A stretch of 64,000 nucleotides of DNA from Sciurus carolinensis. Taxonomy: Eukaryota > Chordata > Mammalia > Rodentia > Sciuridae. Position 1 is the stretch's first letter. The number at the start of each line of letters is the position of its first letter. Below, in pieces: positions 47,451-61,060 of the stretch. The position numbers and the translations under genes were made by a program. Below the pieces are notes generated by a model. That model ran no database searches. It saw only the letters and a program-made list of their open reading frames with translations, and was not told where the DNA came from. The stretch is taken from the NCBI RefSeq assembly GCF_902686445.1, contig NC_062221.1, forward strand, positions 39,882,575 to 39,946,574. Reading direction: 5' to 3'.

Positions 47451-47745
47451 CCAAATACCAGAAGATTTTCTGCTGGCCAATAGACTTTTGTTGAAGTTCA
47501 CCCATAGTTTATCATCTAAACTTGGCAGAGAATTGTACTTTCTCAACCCCTCTCTGCCCAGCCTTGCCTGTTATAAGGGGAAAACAGGAAGTCTCCAGTT
47601 TATCACTTCCACTCATTAGTCTAATCTCTAGCCTAGCTTCCCAACTTCCCTTTGCTGAAGAACATACCCAAGAATAAGAGAATGTTTTTTCAGGATCCGA
47701 ACCATAGTAACATTTGGACTAATAAAAGAACCTCTTTTTTTTCAT
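47451..47745 (+). other. EGFEM1: Probable 3' UTR of EGFEM1
   Basis: This region lies between the in-frame TAA and a canonical polyadenylation hexamer. It contains no recognisable interspersed repeat and continues directly from the last EGF module. If the weak GT at 47431 is used as a donor instead, this would be intron. Confidence 0.5.
47721..47726 (+). terminator. Poly(A) signal AATAAA
   Basis: An exact AATAAA hexamer lies about 270 bp after the stop codon of the last EGF exon. A run of eight T (47735-47742) and then CATGTGC follow within 10-30 bases, which is the usual U/GU-rich downstream element. Cleavage would be expected around 47730-47755. The hexamer alone is common in AT-rich DNA; its position and downstream context make it credible. 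Confidence 0.5.
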
Positions 47746-49233
47746 GTGCACAGGAGGTATTTAAATTTGGAAGGAAGAACTGCTTTTCAGTTCAGGTTGG
47801 ACTGCACTGAAATATTCACACCTATTCAGTGAAGACCTCAGTGGCCATTAAGGAGCTGGATCCTCTTTAGAAATGTCTAGAATTTCATCTATTTATTCTG
47901 GGGATCCTGCTTCACAGCTAACTGTGCTTCGGATTGCTAATGTATTGTATTTCAAACATGACTCCTGGTGTGGGAGACTATTAAGATTCTAGCCACAAAA
48001 AGATCAGGATAAAAGTATGACATGCACATTTACAGTGAATCATCAAAATGTTTAGTGCTGTTTTTCCTGTCACTGGCCAGGAGGCAGGAAAAAAGTGGGT
48101 AGAAGTGATTGCGGCCAGTGCTTAGCCTACTCTGGGAGACGCAAATTTCCCACAAATTAGGACCAGATTGAATTTAGACTTTTAATCCAGATTGGTAATC
48201 TAGACTCAAATTGCTCATCATTTAGGATAAATTTACAGCCACACTTGTAAGTATAAGGTGGACCCTGTGATAAGCCCAAGAGAGACACAATGATAAATAC
48301 AATTTTATTTTTTTTCTCAAATATTTTATAAAGTTTTACATTTTTCAGACTGATGGCTAATTTACATTAGCAAAGAATAACTTTCTTTTTGGAAATGCTA
48401 CTCAGGTTACCCATTTCTTATGCTTTTTCAGAAACAGAAAATAGTAAAAGTACATGACTAAATGTTACTTATACAAAATGAGTAGAGAGTCTTTTAAATC
48501 AAAACAGATGAAGGATTGATGAAAAAAATATTTAGTGCTATCAAGTCAATACAGTTGCTAATCTTTACTTAAACTTTATCTTCCTCTATTTCATCATTCT
48601 TACATGGGAAGCCATGCCAAAATTAATGTCATTGAGTGAAATAAAAGATTTAATGAGAGCATTTCCTCAGAGATTCTTTATAAATAATTTAGCTTAGTCT
48701 TAAAAGAGATACAATTTCTTTTTATTTTTCTTCAGTATTTAGAATTAAAGTTTCATATTTACATGCATTTTAATGATTTATATAGTAATTAGTATTCCAA
48801 CTATTAGTTGGAATCAATTAAAAACCATGCTTTATTCTGAACACTTGCCCATTCTCCTAACACAACATTTTTTATTTCCCTCAATTGTAACCATCTAGCC
48901 TACAGAGAGACTAAGCAGCAAAAGCCAACATCCTCTCTTGTGCTAATATCCACCTGTGTACTCCATTCATTTTAGCAGTTGTTAAAGACAGTAACTCAAA
49001 CAATATAAAGAACAGCAATCAGATTTCTTTTTCTTACTGGAGATTTTATCTCCAGTAAAACATAGGAGCAACTCTAGGTTTAGTAGGAAAAAAAGAATTA
49101 GGAATTTCTTTTGGCAAATTTTTTGTTATATATTGCCTATTTCTTTGTAGATCAGAAGCCAACTATTGAGCACCAGTTCTCAGCAAAAGTCAGATATTCC
49201 ATATACTATCTTCTTTCATCCTGTTTTCTACTC

Positions 49234-49240
<7 letters not shown>

Positions 49241-49284
<44 letters not shown>
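49241..49284 (+). repeat. (AC)22 microsatellite
   Basis: The longest pure dinucleotide repeat in the window, about 22 uninterrupted units, probably polymorphic. Confidence 0.95.
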
Positions 49285-49286
<2 letters not shown>

Positions 49287-49530
49287 AGAGCAGGAAAGCA
49301 AAACCATAGCATGAACCTGTATTTACTCTATCACATGACTCTTTAGACAGTTGAGTTTCACTTTCATCTTGATATAGTCAGCTAGAACAAGTATGCAAGT
49401 TACCAAAGTCCTTTTTCTTTACAAAATTTTTACAACCTGTCTCTTACATATTACAAATAAAGTAGAAAAATGTGTAAAATCCAGAATATTTCCATTATAC
49501 TTTTGGTTACCTTGAAAAATCATCTTTGTG

Positions 49531-49916
49531 TAGGTATTAGTCAACTTTCTGTTACTATAACAAATACTGAGATTATCAACTTTAAAGAAAAAGGGCTTAC
49601 TTTGGATCACAGTTCTGGCTATTCCAGTCCATGACTGGTTAGACCGATTGCTTTTCAGACCCTTGGGATAGAGGTAGCACACCACTGAGGGAGCACATTG
49701 TGGACCAAATCTGCTTATCTCATGGCCAGGTTGTGAAAGAGGAAGAGAAAGTAGTTAGGAACATACTATCCCTTTAAGGACAGTTCCTAAGGACCTAAAG
49801 ACCTCCCACTAGGCCCCACCCTTTGTACAGTCCATCACCTCCCAATAGTGCCATGCTGGGGACCAACTCTTCACCACACAGACCTTTGGGAGAAACTTAA
49901 GATCCAAACTATAGCA
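49531..49916 (-). mobile_element. MaLR-type solo LTR, antisense
   Basis: Reading the minus strand it begins 'tgctatagtttggatcttaa', contains the reversed forms of 'cctcccactaggccccaccc', 'cacctcccaatagtgccatg' and 'cacagttctggctattccag', and ends near 'gttgactaatacc'. It is a different MaLR subfamily from the two + strand copies. Confidence 0.65.
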
Positions 49917-52464
49917 GTGTGACACTCTGCAAAAATTAATGTCCAATGCAGTCATCCTTCCTAAAAATAGTCCAGTTCTCCTAATTGAAGACACTAACTT
50001 CTAATGATTCTGACACTAGATCTAATGATTCTGAAAATCATTAGAGGCAATATTTCACATGTGGATCAACATAGAATAAATGTTAATCTGAAATAATATG
50101 ACAGCCAAAAATGTATAAAATATAATTTCTTTGCAAAATCATATAACATAATTTTAAAATATGCTTTCTAATAACTTCCATGTTAAGAATATTTCAAAAT
50201 AAGAAAATAATATATAAAACTTCCATGCTTTTGAACAAATAAATAAAGCATACTGTTTACTTTTGCATTGTATAAGGATTTGCCTGAGGTTTAGCTATTC
50301 AGGTAGAGTGAAGTGTGATTTAGTTACCAAGAAATAATTTGCACAAAATTGTAAAGAATCTATTGTTAGGCATATGCTCTTTAAGCTACAGTTCAATGCA
50401 AAATTGGAATCATTGTCACTGAATAGGAATATTTTGTAAATTACTTCTCCTACTTTTCATCCCTGAATAATCTGTCCTTTAATGTAGAAATGCTGATCCC
50501 CAAAGGAAATTCATCCACACATAATATTTAACCTCTTTACAAAAGTGCTTGTGCCATGATGCTTTAGGCACTTTTATTTGAAACACAAGATCAGAGTGGG
50601 GATTATTATGCTTTTCTGCAATAATATAGCTCAAGTTTAAAGAAAAGTAAGCAGATGGATGGAAGTGTGTTGGCTAATTTGAAATCCCAACCCAACATGC
50701 CTGGGATATACCATTTCAGTGTAACACCTAACTTTCCCCTACTCTTTCTAACTTCTACATTCATTTATTGAGTTTTCCAGATGAGACAGCTATTTGACAC
50801 AGGTTAAATTATTTTTAGAGAACTTGGAAATCATTCCAAGAGTTAGTGGCAAGAATGGCATTTCCTTTGTTAGAAATAGCAAAGAGGGTTTGGCCTCTCC
50901 TGGGCCTCTTTCACCTTGGTTTCTCCAAGACCTGGTAATACAGATGTAGCAAGAATTTAAAAGAGCATTTTGATGAAGTGAACAAATAATAGCAACTGTC
51001 TACACTCTAGGAGTTATGTATGCAATTCAGTTGAAATAACTTTTCATGGTTCTGTAATAGAAAAAAAGTCAAAGTAGCTGAGCTTTTAAAATAGGTTTCA
51101 AAGTGACTCCAAAGTTTTGTCCCCTTTCAGCTAATCATGTGGAAACTATGTTCCAAATTTTCCTGTTTACATTTTAGTGTTTCTAAATCAAAACCTCCAA
51201 TACTAGTAACTAAAATCTAGGATATATATTTTAAAACAGCGATACTGCTTCATATTATTCCAAATACTGGCACACTGTTTTTCATCTCTAATCTTACATC
51301 AGGATTACATGAAGCATTTAATCATTCCTTATTTTAACGTTTGCATGCAAACAACTCAAATTTTGAAGACTATTAATTAATTCAAATAACATTAATATTT
51401 TAAAGTTTTTTCTCCAATGCAATATCTTAAAATATGTAGGAAATTATATATTAATGCCTCTACTTTAAAAGATACAAAAACATTTATGAAGTATAATTTT
51501 ATTGCTCAGATTTCATGAGGAAAGTTCAACAATAGTCCAACAGACAAAAAGATTCATGTGAAGAATTGGATATGAAGTGCTTAAGTGTTGACAATATTGG
51601 TCTCTTGAAATGTAGTGCACTGGCTTATGAATAAAATTCCATATGTGAGATTTGGATGAATTTGAGAAAGTATTTGGTGAATGATGGAACCTGTGACTGA
51701 TTAGATATCTAAATGATTAATTGGTGATAATTCAAATCATTTATTAACTGAAAATACCTCACTTGATGTCACTTTTTAAGCACTACCAAAAACACAGCTT
51801 TTTGCATTTGAACCCTATCATGAATTTACTAAATCATTTAAAAATCTTTATTAGGTGTATATTACACTAGATACTGTTTGAGTCATGAAAGGTATAGTAT
51901 TGACTTACAGTCAGGAGACTATATTAACCAACATGAGCAAAGGTTTTCTACATTCTTGGCTATGCAATCAATTTTACCATTCTTCAGTTCTTTTGTTGCT
52001 CATTAATCTTTGCCTAAGAATATATCTCAAATTTGTTAATTCTCCTATATTAAAGTACATTTTGATAAATGGAATGTATTCTACCTAACCTTAGAGCAAG
52101 TTTCACTTGCTAGAGGAAGTGAAGTAACTTTTTAAGAAAATTCATGAATTACATTTCAGATTTATAGAAAACTATGGAAGGGAATGTAAAAGGGAAGTTC
52201 ATTTTCAAAGCTGCTGTAGCCCTAATGTGATGGGGATTTAAGTGGTGAAAACAGAGAATATGGGCCCCTATTCTGACCACTGTTTGTCCTTTCCTGCATC
52301 CATTACTGTCTTCTTTCTTGGTAGAGATGAGAGTTTCCCAGGGAGACAACCTTCTCTATCACTCTACTTTTAGACATTTTAAAGAATCTGATTTTATTAC
52401 AAGGCTTGTAATCCTTACAGATATTTAAAACTATATTGCTTTTAAGTGGGATCTCAAAGCCTAC

Positions 52465-52580
52465 ATTTTTTAAATTGTGGTAAAACACACATAGTCAAAA
52501 GTTTGCCATCTGAACCATGTCAAGTGTACAGTCCAGTGCCACAGAGTCTGTTCACCTTGTTGTGCTACCACCACAGAGGA
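52465..52580 (-). repeat. L1M-like fragment, antisense
   Basis: 'aaattgtggtaaaacacaca' followed by 'tagtcaaaagtttgccatct' plus 'gaacc' and 'caccttgttgtgctaccacc' follow reversed L1ME-type 3' sequence. Confidence 0.5.
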
Positions 52581-54193
52581 TTTCTTTTTAAATTAAGGAA
52601 GAACATATTTTTGACAATTGAGTTACAAGCAGGGTCTCAAGTTCAAGTTATTGGCCCATTCGGACAACAACCCATGTCATGCTTGCCCATCTGAAGTTTT
52701 TCATCATCTTTGGAAAGTTTGGTTATTTGAAGTATAACCCAAATATAACTTTCTATAACTTTTCCCCTATTTTATGGCCATTTCTGCAACAAAGACACAT
52801 TCACCATGTCAGCAGTTATCTGTTTTCTGGGAATCCAAGGACTGGAGAGCAGTCATTTAGTAAACACCATTGTCGCAGCTCATTACTCATCATATTTCTG
52901 AACATAACTAGAAAAGCATGAGGCAACAGCAAACTCACTGTGTCCTAGGAAATATCAGTTTTTAACTTGGAATCATATCTTGAACTACCCTCAGAGAGTT
53001 CTAAGATTTTACTGTTTTCCAAAATGCCTGCTCCCAGGATTCCACTCTGGCCTGCAACAGTCAAAATACCATGATTATAATATAGAGGATCCCAAGGCCG
53101 TGGAGTCTGGAGCAATGCTTGCTGTTGAGCATATGATGGAATTACAAATTAGTAGCATTTAGCAGAAGTGAAAAAGAAGAAAAGAGTCGACTGGTTCATT
53201 CTTATAGTCCGTAACTACACCTACCACTGAGGAAATTTTGTCTAAACAGAGCTAACTAATATATTTTAGTGCAGTAACTGTTGGGAACTCGAGTGTATTA
53301 TTGTGATCTGTGAATTTCAAATAAGAAGACAGAATATGCCAAGAATTTCAAATTGTTCAACCAGAAATTCCTTTTATGGGGCAATATTTTTGAAAAACTA
53401 GTGTCCCAAGGAAAATCCTTACTGAAAAATAAGAATAAATGTTAAGTGAAGCCCAGAAACATCCTTGATCCAGACACCCCAACCACACATTTTTATGGTG
53501 TTTCTAGTAAATGCCTGAGACATCTCTTTAAGCAAGACCTGTCTAGTTTCCTGTGGATCCCCTATAAGCCAGTAAATATTTCTCAAAATGGAGCTTTGGA
53601 AATATAAAGCAGAATGTTGATGAAGGCTTTTAAGAAGATCTTCTTCTCTTGTCTGATTAATATGAAAAATTGAGTAAGTACTTTTTTAAAAACTAAGGAC
53701 TATTAAGAAGATGTGAATTGTGTTGTGTTTATATGGAATATTCTAAAATTATACAGGAATAGGTGTTAGAAAAAGGTGTTAGAAAATAAAAGACCAAAAT
53801 TTTGCTAACATCTGGGCATTTTATAGTAGTTTCACATACCATATTTTGAATAACCTGTGGGGATTATTTAAATGCATTAAAAACTCCAAAGAAAGAATGT
53901 CTAATATCTCACTAGAATGATTATAATTACTTTCTGAAAATTACTGAATGGTTACATAAATTGTTGTCATATCATGATTGAAGTATATGGATTCTGATCA
54001 TGCTAGAATCATTACAATCTGTATAATCATTGGCTAGTGAATTTTAATATGGTTCAGTAAATAAAATATTTAACATAAATTATCCCTTAAAGCCACCCCT
54101 ACCAAACACACACACACACACAGAGACTTATTTATTTGATGGTAAAAGCTTTAAGGGAGTTACATTTACCATGATATATGTAAGACATCTCAA

Positions 54194-54275
54194 AAGAAAA
54201 AAGAAAAAAAAAAAAAGAACTGGGTATGCAGCTCAGTGGTAAAGAGCCCCTGGGTTCAATACTCAGTACCAGAAA
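54194..54275 (+). repeat. ID-like half SINE after an A-run
   Basis: A-rich run, then 'actgggtatgcagctcagtg' plus 'gtaaagagcccctgggttcaa' and 'tactcagtacc', the ID half of the composite SINE without a clear B1 half. Confidence 0.7.
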
Positions 54276-54325
54276 GAAAGGAAGGAAGGAAGGAAGAGAA
54301 AGAAAGGAGGGAGGGAAGGAGGATG
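54270..54325 (+). repeat. (GAAG)n purine-rich tract
   Basis: GGAA/GAAG units follow the ID-like half directly, probably grown from its tail. Confidence 0.85.
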
Positions 54326-55889
54326 GGTGCCATTTATTTCAGATAAATGTACACATAGTTGTATTCACAAAATCTTTCTGAGTTAAAGATGCCTCTAGCT
54401 GTACATGGTTTTATAGACATCCATTTGAATTTTCAAATTAATAAATAAACCTAATCTCAATTTGTGTATGGCCAGGTTATAATGAAGCCTGTATTCATAA
54501 TTTGGGCTGCTTAATCTTTAATCTTTGCCATACTATATTATTTAACCTAACAAAACAAAAGAGCATTTCTTATGGAGTGGAGAACCCTGAATACTTGCTA
54601 TCACAGAAGAGCAGAACTGGAGAGACCTAAGGTGCCCCTAGTTCTTATGTTTAACAGGCAAGGAAACAAAGGCACAGAGATCAGATCCTACAATGAAAAC
54701 TTTATGGAACCAAGACTTTCTCAGTCTTATCTCTGTTCTTTTGATTATCTCCAATCTTGTGCCTTTTGATTAGTCCCTCTCTCAGACATGTGAAAAATTC
54801 TTTTGGCAAGGAAAGTCAGCAAGCTTTACTTTACTAAAATCCTTTTGAATTCCAACCTTGTGGTGTTACCACTTTTTAGATATTCACACTGCATCTGAGA
54901 GGAACAGTTAAATACAGCTATAAGGAACTCAAGCTAATGAGAAGATCATGGTCTGTAATGATTTCACTGTCTTCCAAGAAAAGTGATTTGCATTTAATAT
55001 TTTTAGATCTTCTTTAACATATATTATTCAAACTCTATATTTTCTCTTTAAAAATATTCTTTGTCAGCCTATTTTAACAATATCTTCATTCGTCTCAACT
55101 TGATAGTTTCTGTAATGAATGATAAACACAATTCCCAGATTTATGTCACATAAACATGAATTCCTTCTTGGAGTTCATTATGTAAGTGCCAAAGAAACCT
55201 GTGAGAAGCACTGCTAGTTAATACCCTTTTGCAACCATAAGGAAAAGTTGCATTGTTTATCATTTTTCCATTAGAGTGAGAGTACTTGTGATGGACACCC
55301 CAGAAATGTCAATGAACCTATTCCTCAGGAAGGTGACTACTCATGTATGTAGCTTCAGATTTTCCTTACTCAACAGAGATATAATCAAAGAAATTTAGAA
55401 TAATTACATAGAAATGGATGATCCAGATGTGTGTCCTTCTAAAGTGGTTGTTCTCAAACATGATGAGGAGTCAGAATCTCTGAATGTCATGGTGCTCAAG
55501 GAGGAATGTGAATTATTGACATATTTAATCATATATGACCTGGAATTGACACTATGTAGAGAAACCCTATTTTTTGCATGTAATAAAAAAATCTTAAACC
55601 TGAATACATATGATAACAGAAGTTTAGTAAATCTTCAGTCAGGCAGTTATCTTTCTGAGAAATCCTATCAATATATGGTACCATATTTATACTTCATACT
55701 ATTTATACATATTTTTACTTTGTCCAACTCCACAATTATTGCTTACTGATTTTTAAGGAAAGTTGTATTGGTGAAAATATTAATATTTTAATACATTCTT
55801 TGACATATTATTCAACCTCTGTATCTTCTATTTTAAAATAACTATTCTGCCAACATATTTTAACTATACCTTCTTAAAAAAATATGTAT

Positions 55890-56097
55890 TGTTTTCCTTT
55901 TGGTGCCAGGAATTGAACCCAGGGGTGCTTAACCACTGAGCCACATCCCCCACCCTTTGTTATATTTTATTTAGAGACAGGATCTCACTAAGTTGCTTAG
56001 GGTCCTGCTAAGTTGCTGAGGCTGGTTTTGAACTTACAATCCTCTTGCCTCAGCCTCCTGAACTGCTGGATTACCGGCGTGCACCATCGTGCCTGAC
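55890..56097 (-). repeat. Composite B1-ID SINE, antisense
   Basis: Reversed ID half (gtgcttaaccactgagccac) then reversed B1 half (gagacaggatctcactaagt ... gattaccggcgtgcaccatc). Confidence 0.9.
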
Positions 56098-57007
56098 TTT
56101 AAAAAAAAATTTTTCTTAAATAAGAAAATACATTCAAATGTAAACTTGGAGAAAGATTGGCCAAAATCAAATTAGCAGTAGAACAAATTCTTTTCCCAAG
56201 TTCTTATCATAGCATTGCATAATTTGAGGAACATTCCTACAAAGACTATATTTAGTTTGTTGGTCAAAAGATAAGTATGGCAACTGTGTTTAATATGTGT
56301 ATGTATATTTTTTTAAAAAATAGAGAACCTGAAGCTTTACTCAATAATGCACACCTTTTTAAACAAACCTAGGTATTACAAAAATGGTGCTTATTTTAAC
56401 AGAATGTGTCTTTGATGTGCATCCTTTGTGATATTGTATGTGTTAAAAGTCACAAACATAACTAAAATATTACATTGGGGAAGAATTGTTTAAACTTGAG
56501 AAATAAAGAGCTGGCTATTTTTAAAAGGTTAAATAAGTCTGGTATTTTTAGATCCTCATCATTTTACTTGACAGTATCAATTCACTAGCTGACATGATGT
56601 TTTTTCCACTCTGGTTATTTGAAAGTATTTGTTGTGACAAATTAATCTTTTTGAGAGGTTTCCCTGCTTCCTTCATTTCCTTGATCTATTCTGGCATGAA
56701 TTTGTGTGTAATTTTTTTTCTTGAATGTTTTATACTGATTTTTTTTCTTTGTGAGCCATAAGAATATTTTATCTTTTATAGTTCATAGTGTTGTTAATAA
56801 AAACAACATTATTTATTCTTAAATCTGAAGTATTATATTTTGTTGATATTATTACCCCTTTTAATCATCATTTAATCAAGCAAAATGCACTCAATCAACT
56901 GGCTTGAGGGTGCAGATAAAGTTGTTTATACAGATGCTTTTTCTCAGACTGATTATACATGTTTATCTTTGGGTGATAATAAAAATTATTTAATTGACAT
57001 TTATCAA

Positions 57008-57235
57008 GTCTTTAGTACCTACCAGCCACCATGATAAGAATTTTTTCAAACACTTTTACTTAATCTTCATGATAATTACCTGGTAGATAGGAGTAGTCAT
57101 CTGATTTTTCTTTTTAACAGTTGAGAAACCTGAGCCTTAAAAGAATCTCATAACTTGCTGAGGTCATGTGAATCTTAGGAGGCAAGGAGCTCAGGTTTCC
57201 TTGGTTCTGGAGCCCGAACTCTTGACTACAGTATG
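57008..57235 (+). repeat. MIR SINE
   Basis: 'acttttacttaatcttcatg' plus 'ataattac', 'acagttgagaaacctgagcc' and 'ggttctggagcccgaactct' in MIR order over nearly full length. Confidence 0.75.
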
Positions 57236-57779
57236 CGGGCATGCAAATATAAAACACTAACACATAGCATAAAAGTTGATAGCTAAATATTTTGGATAAT
57301 AATCTGGACAAAACCAAATTACAACAAGGTCACACTCTAGATACTGATTACAGAGGCGCACACAAGCCATATGGTCAACCACCTTCATTTTGTGTCATAA
57401 AAAATATGCATGACACAATACTTTTTAAATTGGGTTTTTCTTTTTGACACATAGATAAGCAGTGATGAAACAAAGGGTATCTCTGAGTGACCTTCATTTT
57501 AGATCAAAAACCAGTCACAGTAATTCCATCTATGTACCCTCTTATTTACCAATCCCCAACCAAATTCCTAAAAATCAGCATGACAACAAATGATGGGGTA
57601 ATCTGTCTGGAGTATTGAATATTTTGTTTCTTAGTTTCATAATACTTTTTAAGGTAACTTTTACCCCTAGTTACTAGGCCTGTTAAGTTCAGGCCTATAT
57701 TTGCAGATGTTCTTTGTTTGGGAAGAAGATACATCAGGGTTTCTTGTCATGCTTTGGGGAAGGTACTGTTGTTTTTCAG

Positions 57780-58060
57780 TATTCATGGGCATAGAGCTTC
57801 CCCCTCACCGTCATCATCAGACTTCGGATGACCGCACTCTTGAACAGTAAGTCCACGTTCCCTGCCATCCCCTTCCCACCATCTTGTCTCCATTCAGGCC
57901 ACCACAAGTACTCCTGCCACACAGGACAACTCGCTCTCCCGCTGAAGACACCACACCTCCCTGCCATTCTCTCTGTCTGAAATGTTCTCCCTTCTCTGCA
58001 TGGCAAAGCCATTCCTTCTTAAAGACTCATTCAGAGTCCTACTTAAACTTAAGTCCCCTA
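57780..58060 (-). repeat. L2-like LINE fragment, antisense
   Basis: 'tgtctgaaatgttctccctt', 'ctctgcatggcaaagccatt' and 'agactcattcagagtcctac' resemble the reversed L2 3' end. Confidence 0.5.
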
Positions 58061-60407
58061 AGCAAATGTATAAAGAAACTTTCTTTTCAGGTTTCTATGG
58101 CACAGAAGCCAGCATGTAATGGGAGACAAACAAATGATTTATGGCATTGTCAGCTACATTAAAAATGAATTAGAGATGGATCTACCTTTCGAGAGACCTC
58201 TTCTCTCCTCAAAAATTTAGAGTTCTTTGTTTAAATTTCAAACACCTACTCCCCTTGTGGCTATAATTGGCTTAGACTAGTCATAGCCAAATGAACATAT
58301 GTGGACAGTAGATGCCAAATAATGCAATTTTATTGAAATATGCATGTGGCTTTTTTGTTGGCGGCAGAGTATATTGCTATCCCACCATATATACTTAGTT
58401 CAAAAAATGCAACATAAGGAAAAAACCAGATCCCATCTGCCAGGCAAAATAGCTATAAAGTGGAAAAATCAGTTTTCTAATGAATCCATCGAGAGTAACT
58501 TGAGTTATTTTTTAATGTAAGGGCAAATAAACTCTTGAGCAGAGCTGCATAGCCATGTAGTATTCTTTTAATTTATAGTGAGACCAAATCCAAATCCTGG
58601 TTTTAGCTAAATTAGAGTGTTCCCAGAAGAGAGAATGATTAGACAATACAAGTAGGCTTATGCTGGCCTCCTTCTAGAAGCTGGCTCACCATCTACTGGG
58701 ACAAGAATTCCATTCTCAAGACAAGTAAACATTTCTTCCTGTATTCATGAGACTCACTGAACAACTTGGCCAGATTTTTATGTTTTCTTTAGCACATGTT
58801 CACAATGACAAGAGGGTTGCTCTACTCTCTTCCAGTATGAAGGAGTGTAGAATAAAGGCTAACACCTGTTATTTCTTCTTTTTGGACCAACATCTTCTGG
58901 CTCAATTTTAGGTCTTCCATTTTGTTGAACACATTTCTTTTTCAATATCTACCAATAGGATTATTTGAAATATAATACCTTCATAGGAATTAAATGCTTA
59001 CAAAGAAAGTTATTCTATAGTGAAAAAAAATTAATTATAATGTACATCACATAAAGGTCAAGGAATTGAAAACAAGAATTTTGGACTTCTTATAGTTAAG
59101 ATCCATTGTTCTTCTTGAGGAGTATAAACTTCACAGCATCTTCCTGTACTGCAGTGTGAATGCAGACAGGTGACTTTAGACCCCTCATTATCCTATAAGA
59201 AGTGATCTTGGCAGGTAGTTTAACACATTTGACTCAAGATGGGACTATCTTTCATCATATGTAGTATGTCCTTTACAGGTTCATGTGTACATTTTCACAT
59301 CATTATTATTAAACCATACAAGTTGTTTGGGTAATTATACATAAATCAAGTGATAGCATTTTAAAAATCCCTTGCTTCAGTTTGGAACCAGGAGAATTTA
59401 GTTAGTACCCAAGCTCTATGCAGCTAGGTGCTTCAAGGAACCAGTTGACCCTTCCAGCAAAGAATCAACCACTTGATCCTTTGAACTTCATTTTCTCATA
59501 TGGACAAATAGGAACAAGGTTCTTCTCTCAGGGTAAGCAAGCAGTTTAAATGAATATAAAGAGCACATCTATATACCTGGAATGTACAGATGCTTGACAA
59601 ATACCAGTAGAATCTGGACTATAAATGGGTTTTAGCCATTAATAACAATAATAATAGTGCACAGATTTTGTCATTCATACTGTTGGGCTCAGAACACAAA
59701 ACCCATAAATATGAAACCTTGGCATACTACATGTTGTAAGCTGAAGGAAACTGAAAAAAAGTGTAGAAACAGGAAGGTCCTGTCTGATCTTCTTCCTCCT
59801 TTGAAGACCCTCATGTCACAGGTATCCTACCCTATCCCAGGAGAGAAGAAATGTCACATAGAAAGTCCAAGAAAAATCTGAACAGGCAGCCCTTGCTAAG
59901 CTCCTTCCAGCTCGTTCCCATTAGGTCATATCCTTTTGTTTTCCAGTCACACTTTTTCTCTGCACAGTTGTCTATAAAGAGACATAATTTTGCTTGTTTT
60001 CTGCATTTTCATTAATGAAACCTCTTGTGTCCCATACAACTTTGTTTCGGTAAACTTATTATGCTTTTCTCTTGATTTTTTTTTTTTTTTTAAGGAATCT
60101 TAGCTATGAAGCTTATAACGCGTGAGAAAAAGTTCTCACCTTGTCTCCCCTTCATGACCGAACTCAGAAAGTTATTCTATGCACAGGATGTGTCAGCAAC
60201 TTAATGCCTGTGGCAGCCCCTGAGGCAGTTACTATTGATACTTTCTTTAATTTATAGGCCAAAGTATCAATGCTGCCTTTTGTGGGACAGAACTTTGTAA
60301 ACCATGTGTAAGAACACAGGAAGTGATAATGTAAAGTTTAGCATGGAATATTTGAAATTAAAGTCTTGCTCAGAAAATTCAGAACTCAAGAATTTCAGTT
60401 CTGGTTT

Positions 60408-60561
60408 GGCAGGCAAAGACAGGAAGACAGTAAGTTTCAGGCCAGCCTCAGAAATTTAGCAAGACCCCGTGTCAAAATTAAAAACTCAAAAAGGCAGGAG
60501 ATGTTGCTCAGTGGTAGATCATCCCCATTCCCCCCACCCAAAAAAAAAAAAAAAAAAAAAA
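60408..60561 (+). repeat. Composite B1-ID SINE, sense, 5'-truncated
   Basis: 'gacaggaagacagtaagttt' plus 'caggccagcctcag' (B1 part), 'gcaggagatgttgctcagtg' plus 'gtagatcatcccc' (ID part), then A22. The first part of B1 is missing and the element is diverged. Confidence 0.75.
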
Positions 60562-60929
60562 GTTACAGTTGTCTCTTCCATGACATGGCCTTGAATCTAA
60601 GAAACAAAGTAAGAATTGTCCAAACTATCCACACCTTTCATATTATCAAAAAGATACACTTGAATAACTGAATCATCCCTCTAATTTTTATGCTTTTTTG
60701 AATGGAAGAAATTTGCTAAATATCCTAATTGTCTAAAATTCTGATCATCTATATTAAATTCTTTCTATTAGAAGACATTGATTGATATTTGTATCAAAAA
60801 TTTCTGATACTCTTTGGCTGATTCCTGAATGAATGGTGTTAAGCATATTTGCTTCCTATCTTGGGTCAATGAGAGGTAAGTGCTATACTCATTATCACAC
60901 TAGAAGCATCCTGATTTCAGAGACTGAAA

Positions 60930-61060
60930 TGCTGGGTGCAGTGGCACATGCCTATAATTCCAGCTACTTGGGAGACTGAGGCAGGAGAATCACAAATTCA
61001 AGAACAGCCTGGGCAATTTAGTGAGAATCTGTCTCAAAATAAACTAAAAGGATTAGGGGA
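60930..61060 (+). repeat. B1-like SINE, sense, no clear ID half
   Basis: 'gctgggtgcagtggcacatg', 'cagctacttgggagactgag' plus 'gcaggag' and 'tgagaatctgtctcaaaata' follow the 7SL-derived B1 layout. The ID half is absent or lost. Confidence 0.75.

Noticed and set aside
47301..47619. Other-frame open frames over the last EGF exon
   Set aside because: Shadow frames of the true exon; the frame with eight spaced cysteines is the real one.
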